From an uncultured Collinsella sp. (GTDB taxonomy: Bacteria; Actinomycetota; Coriobacteriia; Coriobacteriales; Coriobacteriaceae), in contig CATXJW010000076.1 of NCBI GenBank assembly GCA_958370325.1, forward strand, positions 1-5,788: DNA of 5,788 bases. Direction: 5' to 3'. The notes beneath the pieces were generated by a model that did not search any database, was not told where the DNA came from, and saw nothing but the letters and a program-made list of their open reading frames with translations. Both the position numbers and the translations under genes were made by a program. Below, piece after piece: positions 1 to 5,788 of this stretch (positions are counted from its first letter, which is position 1; every line of letters starts with the position of its first letter).

Positions 1-1749
1 GCCGAGGTCCGTCAGTCCACGCCCGGCATCGGCCTGATCTCGCCTCCGCCGCACCACGACATCTACTCCATCGAGGACCTGGCGGAGCTTATCTTCGATC
101 TTAAGAACGCCAATCCCGGCGCACGCGTGTCGGTCAAGCTGGTCAGCGAGGCCGGTGTCGGCACCATCGCCACCGGCGTGGCCAAGGGCGCTGCCGATAA
201 GATCTTGATCAGCGGCCACAATGGCGGCTCGGGTGCCGCTGCGCGCGACTCAATCTGGCACGCGGGTCTGCCGCTGGAGCTTGGCCTTGCCGAGGCCCAG
301 CAGACGCTGCTGCAAAACGGCCTGCGCTCGCGCGTGGTGCTCGAGGCCGACGGCAAGCTCATGGACGGTACCGATGTCGCCGTTGCCTGCCTGCTGGGTG
401 CCGAGGAGTTTGGCTTTGCGACCATGCCGCTCATCTCCATGGGCTGCCTTATGCAGCGCGACTGCCAGCAGGATACCTGCCCCGCCGGCATCGCCACGCA
501 AAACTGCCGCCTGCGTCGCGGCTTCCGCGGCAAGCCCGAGCACGTCGAGCGCTTTATGCTCTTTGTTGCCGAGCAACTGCGCGAGGTCATGGCGAGCCTG
601 GGCTTCCGCACCGTCGACGAGATGGTCGGCCATCCCGAGTGCTTGCGCCAGATCGAGGTCCCGGGCAACCGCAAGGCTAACCTGCTGGATCTGTCGCCCG
701 TGCTGGTGAGCGCGACCTGTGAGTTTGGTGCCCACATCCCGGGTGCCGACGGCCGTCACTTCCTGCCCCAGATGGCTGCGGACAGCGAGCTCGACAAGAC
801 GCTCGACTCCACGTTGTTTGTGCCCTATACGGCCGATGCCCGTGCGCACCTGCGTCCGATTCGCTTCCGCGCCGATATCGCCAACGTCAACCGCTGCGTG
901 GGCACCATCCTGGGTAACGCGGTGACCAAGGCACATCCCGAGGGCCTGCCCGCCGGCTCCATCACCATCGATTGCGATGGATCGGCCGGTCAGAGCTTTG
1001 GCGCCTTCCTGCCGCGCGGCATTACGCTCAACGTGTGCGGCGACGCCAACGACTACTTTGGCAAGGGCCTTTCGGGCGGCGAGGTGTCGGTGCGCCCCAA
1101 CCCGCATGCGACCTACAAGTTCGACGAAAACACCATCGTGGGCAACGTTGCGTTCTTTGGCGCCACGAGCGGCCGTGGCTTCATCAACGGCTTGGCCGGC
1201 CAGCGCTTTGGCGTACGCAACTCCGGTGCCACCGTGGTGGTCGAGGGCTGCGGCAACCACGGCTGTGAGTACATGACGGGCGGCCTGGCGCTCATCCTGG
1301 GCGAGGTCGGGCAGAACTTTGCCGCCGGCATGACGGGCGGCGTGGCCTATGTCTTTGACCAGTATGGCACGCTCGATGCCCGCGTGAACCACGAGAGCGT
1401 CGAGCTTAAGGCCCCGACGGCCGGCGAGCTGGCGCAGATTCGCGAGCTCATCCAGGAGCACGTGGACGCGACGCAGAGCCCGCGCGGCATCAAGCTGCTC
1501 TACAGCTTTGAGACGATGAGCAAGCACTTTGTGAAGGTCATTCCGACCGAGTATGAGCACGTGCTGGCGATTGTCGCCGCCGCCGAGGCCGTCGGCAAGA
1601 CGCATGCGCAGGCCGAGGAGCTGGCGTTTGACATTGTGACTGGTCGCGCGAGTGCCGCGGATGTCGCTCGCTTCGATGTGGCGGGTGGTGTCGCTGGTGC
1701 TGTGCCCGCCGCCGCCAGCTCTGTTGCTTCGACCAAGAAGGAGGCGTAA
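1..1749 (+). CDS. gltB: Glutamate synthase large (alpha) subunit, C-terminal part; 5' end outside the window
   Basis: The reading frame is open from base 1 to TAA at 1747-1749, giving the last 582 residues; bacterial GltB is about 1,500 residues long, so roughly the final 40% is present. GltB makes glutamate from 2-oxoglutarate and glutamine-derived ammonia in the cytoplasm. Seen here (fragment numbering): the end of the FMN/synthase barrel with SPPPHHDIYSIEDLAELI (14-31) and SGHNGGSGA (71-79). The 3Fe-4S cysteines follow as C149-x5-C155-x4-C160, the spacing known for this family. The C-terminal GXGXG beta-helix domain runs over about residues 300-455, with DGSAGQSFG and GCGNHGCEYMTGG motifs. 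The N-terminal glutaminase domain would lie upstream. The tail ends in an Ala/Ser-rich stretch that carries the gltD ribosome binding site in its codons. No frameshift or missing motif is visible. Identity is secure; only the start is unknown. Confidence 0.97.
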   Translation, partial: AEVRQSTPGIGLISPPPHHDIYSIEDLAELIFDLKNANPGARVSVKLVSEAGVGTIATGVAKGAADKILISGHNGGSGAAARDSIWHAGLPLELGLAEAQQTLLQNGLRSRVVLEADGKLMDGTDVAVACLLGAEEFGFATMPLISMGCLMQRDCQQDTCPAGIATQNCRLRRGFRGKPEHVERFMLFVAEQLREVMASLGFRTVDEMVGHPECLRQIEVPGNRKANLLDLSPVLVSATCEFGAHIPGADGRHFLPQMAADSELDKTLDSTLFVPYTADARAHLRPIRFRADIANVNRCVGTILGNAVTKAHPEGLPAGSITIDCDGSAGQSFGAFLPRGITLNVCGDANDYFGKGLSGGEVSVRPNPHATYKFDENTIVGNVAFFGATSGRGFINGLAGQRFGVRNSGATVVVEGCGNHGCEYMTGGLALILGEVGQNFAAGMTGGVAYVFDQYGTLDARVNHESVELKAPTAGELAQIRELIQEHVDATQSPRGIKLLYSFETMSKHFVKVIPTEYEHVLAIVAAAEAVGKTHAQAEELAFDIVTGRASAADVARFDVAGGVAGAVPAAASSVASTKKEA

Positions 1750-1754
1750 GTGCC

Positions 1755-3236
<1,482 letters not shown>

Positions 3237-3277
3237 AGTAGTCACGGAGATATTCAACAATCGAATCGGCAAGGGCT

Positions 3278-3357
3278 GTCCCTAACTGCCGGCACAAAAG
3301 GAACGTCCCTAAGTGCCGACAGTTAGGGACGTTCCTTTTCTGTCGGCATTCGGGGAC
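3278..3357. repeat. 80-bp nested palindrome of four 18-bp units (REP/BIME-like)
   Basis: The element is symmetric about position 3317.5. Four copies of a GTCCCTAAcTGCCGgCAc-type unit occur: two forward (3278-3295, 3305-3322) and two reverse (3313-3330, 3340-3357). The two inner copies overlap by 10 bases. AAAAGGAAC (3296-3304) and its complement GTTCCTTTT (3331-3339) sit between outer and inner copies. The inner 17-bp arms (3296-3312, 3323-3339) are perfectly complementary; the outer arms pair with a few mismatches or G-U pairs. This layout resembles repetitive extragenic palindromes, some of which are spread by single-domain Y1 (RAYT) transposases. No transposase is present in the window, so that link is an inference. 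Confidence 0.85.
3296..3339 (+). terminator. Probable intrinsic terminator of gltBD, possibly bidirectional
   Basis: A perfect 17-bp stem with a 10-nt loop begins 59 nt after the gltD stop. On the + strand the right arm ends in TTTT (3336-3339), so the stem GGAACGTCCCTAA with a T tract can act as a Rho-independent terminator. The left arm starts with AAAA, so the minus strand has the same form. The T tract is short and itself pairs with the A run, and the hairpin is the core of the repeat at 3278-3357, so termination may be secondary to its repeat nature. Confidence 0.5.
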
Positions 3358-3388
3358 ACTCCTTGCGGATTTGCGAGCAGTTTGCTCG

Positions 3389-3419
3389 TTTGTCGACGTG
3401 CGGGTGTTCATTTGTCGAC
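3389..3419. repeat. Two direct copies of TTTGTCGAC, 22 bp apart
   Basis: TTTGTCGAC occurs at 3389-3397 and 3411-3419. Each contains the palindrome GTCGAC. Start-to-start distance is 22 bp, close to two helical turns, which would place both on the same face of the DNA. This could be a protein-binding pair upstream of the 3661 gene, but two 9-mers in T/G-rich sequence are weak evidence. Confidence 0.4.
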
Positions 3420-3524
3420 TTCTTGGGCTGTGGTCACCTGTTGTTTCTGTGGTGGCTGCGGGCATCTGGCTCAAAAGGGCGGGTTGGCCGTCGATATTTT
3501 CCTGCGGTTTTGTTGCGGCGCGCA

Positions 3525-3560
3525 TTTTCGGTCAAGCTTTTCGTCAAGTGTTTGGTCAGC
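3525..3560. repeat. Short imperfect tandem repeat, about 13 bp, 2.8 copies
   Basis: Consecutive copies are TTTTCGGTCAAGC (3525-3537), TTTTCGTCAAGTG (3538-3550) and TTTGGTCAGC (3551-3560). They share a T run followed by GTCAAG or GTCAG. The block ends 100 bases before the start codon at 3661. Function unknown; a regulatory site for the downstream gene or slippage-derived sequence are both possible. Confidence 0.5.
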
Positions 3561-3660
3561 ATCTGGTTTGCAGCCGGAGGCCTATTTTGCCCGCGCTGGT
3601 CGTGGCTGCCCACCCTCCTCGTAAGCTCAAATTGAGGTCCATCAGTTTGAGGAGGATGCC

Positions 3661-4368
3661 ATGACTGACCACGCTTTTGACCGAGCAGAGCTGGCTGAAG
3701 CCGTCGGCAACGATATTGCCGACATGGCTCACTTTTGGATGCTGCGGAAGTTTCAATTCCTGGAGCCGGCGCGCGAACAGTTCGAGATCATTGTCGACCC
3801 GTGGCTCAGCTATTGCACTGAGCCTTCGCAAAACGAAATCATGGCCTACAACATGGCGTTTACCGATTGGCTGCTGTTTGAGCGCCCCTATCGCCATGGC
3901 AAAACGCTGCTCAAGCTATATGTTGACGAGCCGCCGGCATCGCTTTCGCCTGCCTCGCTCAAGCGGCTCGAGCAGGTACGCGACACGCAGTATTTCTCGC
4001 GCTTTGGCATCTTGGACAAGGATCCTGCGTCCGGCATGGTCGTGCTGAAGGACACGCGCACCGATCATCGCTTTGATGTCTACGATCCGCATATCGTGCA
4101 GAAGGAGCACTGGAGTGACGGCGCGATTGCGGTGCGCCTCGCCTGCGTCGACGATGTCTGGCTTACGGCGGGACAGCTCTACCTGTATGACATCGCGCGG
4201 CTGAGCGATACGGCGGTCGATGGGCCGGGTGCGGTGCATCCGGAGGACCTGCAGGACGGCTTTGACACCTCGTGCATCAGCTTCTTCTTGCGTCTGGTCC
4301 GCGACATCATGGGCGCCCAGGGGCGGTACGTAAAGTCGCTCAACATCTACGAGCAGGAGTGGGAGTAG
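3661..4368 (+). CDS. Conserved-looking hypothetical protein, 235 aa, soluble
   Basis: The ATG at 3661 is preceded by GAGGAGG (3649-3655) with a 5-nt spacer, a strong ribosome binding site that fixes the start; TAG is at 4366-4368. There is no signal peptide, membrane segment or Cys cluster, so it is probably cytoplasmic. Residues 1-45 look helical and acidic. A distinctive aromatic block, FTDWLLFERPYRHGKTLLKLYV, lies at 67-88. A mixed alpha/beta part follows, with FGILDKDPASGMVVLKDTRTDHRFDVYDPH and GAIAVRLACVDDVWLTAGQLYLYD. From memory this recalls the N-terminal region of some SEC-C-motif-containing hypothetical proteins (WFLFDRP-type block, then a small beta domain), but the Cys-rich SEC-C tail is absent. 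That resemblance is weak and gives no function. Codon use looks like that of gltBD, consistent with a resident gene. It is probably monocistronic, with a long leader upstream and dyad repeats downstream. Confidence 0.85.
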   Translation: MTDHAFDRAELAEAVGNDIADMAHFWMLRKFQFLEPAREQFEIIVDPWLSYCTEPSQNEIMAYNMAFTDWLLFERPYRHGKTLLKLYVDEPPASLSPASLKRLEQVRDTQYFSRFGILDKDPASGMVVLKDTRTDHRFDVYDPHIVQKEHWSDGAIAVRLACVDDVWLTAGQLYLYDIARLSDTAVDGPGAVHPEDLQDGFDTSCISFFLRLVRDIMGAQGRYVKSLNIYEQEWE

Positions 4369-4408
4369 GGGATGGGTAGTTGTCGCCTGCCTTGCCTTTT
4401 GCCTTTTT

Positions 4409-4465
4409 GTCTCGATCTGTAACGTTTAGGGGCAAAAAACCGGTCTACCTGTTACAGAACGAGAC
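4409..4465. repeat. 57-bp dyad element, copy 1
   Basis: The left arm GTCTCGATCTGTAAC (4409-4423) and right arm GTTACAGAACGAGAC (4451-4465) form a 15-bp inverted repeat with one mismatch. The 27-nt centre begins GTTTAGGGGC and ends CGGTCTACCT. It starts 41 nt after the stop of the 235-aa gene. No T tract follows on the + strand, so it does not look like an intrinsic terminator. It is the first of three tandem copies. Confidence 0.9.
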
Positions 4466-4488
4466 GAATGCTTGGGCGCCGCTGGTTT

Positions 4489-4545
4489 GTCTAAATCTGT
4501 AACGTTTAGGGGCCTGGAGAACGTCTAACTGTTACAGATCGAGAC
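4489..4545. repeat. 57-bp dyad element, copy 2
   Basis: The left arm GTCTAAATCTGTAAC (4489-4503) and right arm GTTACAGATCGAGAC (4531-4545) pair with two mismatches, both in the left arm's outer part. The centre is again exactly 27 nt and begins GTTTAGGGGC like copy 1. A 23-nt gap separates it from copy 1 and another 23-nt gap from copy 3, which gives an exact 80-bp period. Confidence 0.9.
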
Positions 4546-4568
4546 GTTTGGCACCTGGTTGGGGGAAT

Positions 4569-4625
4569 GTCTCAATCTGTAACATCTACAGTCCAAAAAT
4601 CGGTCTTCCTGTTACAGATCAAGAC
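4569..4625. repeat. 57-bp dyad element, copy 3, next to the nuclease-like gene's RBS
   Basis: The left arm GTCTCAATCTGTAAC (4569-4583) and right arm GTTACAGATCAAGAC (4611-4625) pair with two mismatched positions. The 27-nt centre differs from the others at its left end (ATCTACAGTC) but its right half matches copy 1 at 14 of 17 positions. It ends 10 nt before the GGAGG of the downstream gene, so it lies in the promoter or 5' untranslated region. Confidence 0.9.
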
Positions 4626-4635
4626 ATTTATCAGC

Positions 4636-4640
4636 GGAGG
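4636..4640 (+). promoter_or_regulatory. Ribosome binding site GGAGG deciding between two starts
   Basis: GGAGG lies 5 nt before GTG 4646 and 11 nt before the in-frame ATG 4652. The neighbouring 235-aa gene uses a 5-nt spacer and gltD a 10-nt spacer, so both starts are possible. I use GTG 4646 because of its tighter spacing; the proteins would differ by two residues only. Confidence 0.65.
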
Positions 4641-4645
4641 CAACG

Positions 4646-5722
4646 GTGACGATGGTCCATTTGTCCGATGTGGTGGTGATGGAAGTGCCTAATACCGTTC
4701 TCAAACACAAACATACGACTCGTAACACGTTGGCGCGGAATAGGATGCTCGCGCGACTCACGGAGGCGACCGAGCAAGGTGCGCTGCTCGCAACGCATGA
4801 CAATGCCGAGCTCATGTGGCTGCGGCGTCATGTTGGAACCGACGATATCGCGGAACCCGAGCCGTATTTGTTCTGCTTTCAACATGATTGGGGTGTACTG
4901 ACGCCGGCGGAGCGAACGCTGCGTACCATCAAAGGGCTTGCAGAGTTTCATCCCGATTGGGCGTTTTGGGGCTATGACGCGGCGCTTTTGTGGGGTCTGG
5001 AGGTGCCGAATGATCTGCTTGGGTCGCGTTTTCTTGTTAAGACGGGTTGTTCGGTGACGTTGAGCGGCGGGTGCAGGTTGTTGCGTCCGCAGATGGCGGG
5101 CGCACTCGAGCATGTTGATGGCGTGCGGGTGACGTCGTTTTGGCGCACGGTGGAGGATTGCCTACTGCGTGCGCCGTTCTCCTACGGGTTGGCGATTGCC
5201 GATTCTGCACTGCGGGCGAAAGGCGTATCACGTGGGGATTTGTGCGAGCGCCTCCGCGCCGATTGCGAGGGCAGGCGAGGGTATCGCAGGGCACAGGTGA
5301 TTGCGTCGTATGCGGACGGGCTGTCTGAAAACGGCGGCGAGTCTCGGTTCCGAGCATTCTTTATTGCGTACGGCTTTCCGGTTCCGGAGCTGCAGGTGGA
5401 GTTTCGCGACCCGCTCGATCCGAGCCAGGTGTTTCGCGTCGACTATTTTTGGCGGCTCGAGGACGGGACGTGTGTCATCGGCGAGCTCGACGGAAAGGGG
5501 AAGTACACCTTGCAGAGCGGCGAGGGTCGGGAGTCGGTTGACCCATTCGTGGCAGAGCGTCAGCGGGAATCTCATCTGACAATGCTCGGGCATAAGGTGC
5601 TTCGGTTTACGTTTGATGAGCTCAAGAATTCGGGGAAGCTGGTTGAGAAGATGAGGCTGGCGGGTATTCCGCGACGGCCCGATTTGGCTGAGGAGTGGAG
5701 ACGTCAGTGGTATGGGCGCTGA
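4646..5722 (+). CDS. AbiEi-like / PD-(D/E)XK (DUF559-like) nuclease-domain protein, 358 aa
   Basis: The gene runs from GTG 4646 (or ATG 4652) to TGA 5720-5722. The layout matches a large actinobacterial group of hypothetical proteins with an AbiEi-like front and an endonuclease-like C-terminus. Residues 84-121 (VLTPAERTLRTIKGL, then FWGYDAALLWGLEVP) correspond to the usual 'SHESAALLHGLP' region. VTSFWRTVEDCLLRAPFSYGLAIADSALR (162-190) matches the 'RTVvDlaR...aDaALR' region. The C-terminal part has E232 in ENGGESRFR, PVPELQVEF, D266 in FRVDYFW, then GELDGKGKY (279-287) and LGHKVLRFTFDEL (314-326). E232, D266, E280/D282 and K284 are plausible PD-(D/E)XK catalytic residues. No signal peptide or membrane segment is visible. 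Its biochemical activity is unknown; defence, antitoxin-like regulation or DNA repair are all possible. No AbiEii-type toxin gene follows within the window. Three dyads precede it and one follows it. Its codon use looks less biased than that of gltBD, hinting at acquired or fast-evolving DNA. Confidence 0.85.
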   Translation: MTMVHLSDVVVMEVPNTVLKHKHTTRNTLARNRMLARLTEATEQGALLATHDNAELMWLRRHVGTDDIAEPEPYLFCFQHDWGVLTPAERTLRTIKGLAEFHPDWAFWGYDAALLWGLEVPNDLLGSRFLVKTGCSVTLSGGCRLLRPQMAGALEHVDGVRVTSFWRTVEDCLLRAPFSYGLAIADSALRAKGVSRGDLCERLRADCEGRRGYRRAQVIASYADGLSENGGESRFRAFFIAYGFPVPELQVEFRDPLDPSQVFRVDYFWRLEDGTCVIGELDGKGKYTLQSGEGRESVDPFVAERQRESHLTMLGHKVLRFTFDELKNSGKLVEKMRLAGIPRRPDLAEEWRRQWYGR

Positions 5723-5730
5723 GAGGTTTC

Positions 5731-5787
5731 GTCTCGATCTGTAACGTTTAGAGGCTGTTTGAGCTCGTAATTGTTACAGATCGAGAC
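5731..5787. repeat. 57-bp dyad element, copy 4, just after the nuclease-like gene
   Basis: The left arm GTCTCGATCTGTAAC (5731-5745) and right arm GTTACAGATCGAGAC (5773-5787) are perfectly complementary over 15 bp, the best-matched pair of the four. The centre is again 27 nt and starts GTTTAGAGGC, like copies 1 and 2. It begins 8 nt after the TGA of the nuclease-like gene and ends one base before the window edge. Whether further tandem copies follow cannot be seen. Confidence 0.9.
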
Positions 5788-5788
5788 A

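Larger units (their letters stand above)
3359..3648. other. Intergenic tract, A-poor and T-rich on the + strand, no convincing gene
   Basis: About 290 bases lie between the palindrome and the ribosome binding site of the next gene. A hand count of 3361-3600 gives 24 A against 83 T, a strong strand asymmetry. A-poverty removes stop codons, so all three forward frames are open for about 270 bases. None of these frames has a ribosome binding site or a recognisable protein, and I do not call a gene. Visible small structures are a 6-bp hairpin (CGAGCA 3374-3379, TGCTCG 3383-3388), a pair of TTTGTCGAC copies and a run of 13-bp repeats (listed separately). I found no convincing -35/-10 pair. It could be a long 5' leader, a non-coding RNA or decayed sequence. 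Confidence 0.5.

Noticed and set aside
250..1605. Long minus-strand open frame (451 codons) opposite gltB
   Set aside because: It is a mirror of the high-GC codon bias of gltB. Its translation is rich in His, Ala and Arg with no family resemblance, and gltB on the other strand is certain.
3313..3664. Three overlapping forward open frames (about 90-103 codons) between gltD and the 235-aa gene
   Set aside because: All three frames are open because the tract is poor in A. Starts lack ribosome binding sites, one begins inside the palindrome, and the products resemble nothing known.
4391..4408. T-rich tract (CCTTTTGCCTTTTT) after the 235-aa gene as a terminator
   Set aside because: No GC-rich hairpin precedes the T tract, so an intrinsic terminator is not supported.
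4409..4465. Integron attC-type recombination sites
   Set aside because: The size and imperfect dyad are similar, but the arms carry GTAAC and GTTAC at their inner ends, not RYYYAAC and GTTRRRY at the outer ends. No integrase is visible.
4559..4585. TTGGGG and TAACAT as a -35/-10 pair for the nuclease-like gene
   Set aside because: The spacer is only 15 bp and both hexamers match the consensus poorly; the evidence is too thin to list as a promoter.
4409..4625. CRISPR array
   Set aside because: The period is regular, but the repeated unit is a 57-bp dyad with a variable centre, only three tandem copies exist, the 23-nt gaps are too short for typical spacers, and there are no cas genes in the window.
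5037..5357. Minus-strand open frames inside the nuclease-like gene
   Set aside because: They lie fully within a well-supported gene on the + strand and show no recognisable protein features.

Overview
The window is high-GC bacterial DNA. It holds a conserved nitrogen-assimilation operon end on the left and a less conserved, repeat-rich stretch on the right. Base composition, strong AGGAGG-type ribosome binding sites, the GltBD proteins and the style of the intergenic repeats suggest a Gram-positive actinobacterium, probably a Coriobacteriia member such as Collinsella. That placement is an inference from memory, not from a search.

Bases 1-3236 are the 3' part of gltB (large subunit of glutamate synthase, cut by the window's left edge) and the complete gltD (small subunit). 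They lie 5 bases apart, and the gltD ribosome binding site sits inside the last gltB codons, so they are almost certainly cotranscribed and translationally coupled. Together they encode the NADPH-dependent enzyme that makes two glutamates from glutamine and 2-oxoglutarate. All visible iron-sulphur, FAD and NADPH motifs are intact.

Bases 3237-3660 are non-coding. They contain a symmetric 80-bp nested palindrome built from four copies of an 18-bp unit (REP/BIME-like, and probably also the transcript end of gltD). A roughly 300-base, A-poor and T-rich tract with short direct repeats follows. Bases 3661-4368 encode a 235-aa soluble protein of unknown function with its own strong ribosome binding site.

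Bases 4369-5788 are the most unusual part. Three copies of a 57-bp dyad element (15-bp arm, exactly 27-nt centre, 15-bp arm) stand in tandem at an exact 80-bp period directly in front of a 358-aa gene. A fourth copy with perfect arms starts 8 nt after that gene's stop codon. The protein has the layout of actinobacterial proteins that join an AbiEi-like region to a C-terminal PD-(D/E)XK (DUF559-like) nuclease-type domain. A nuclease-like gene enclosed by its own family of dyads is the best candidate here for an undescribed unit. The dyads could be operators of an autoregulated defence or toxin-antitoxin-like gene, or the signature of a mobile or dispersed repeat. The sequence alone does not decide between these.
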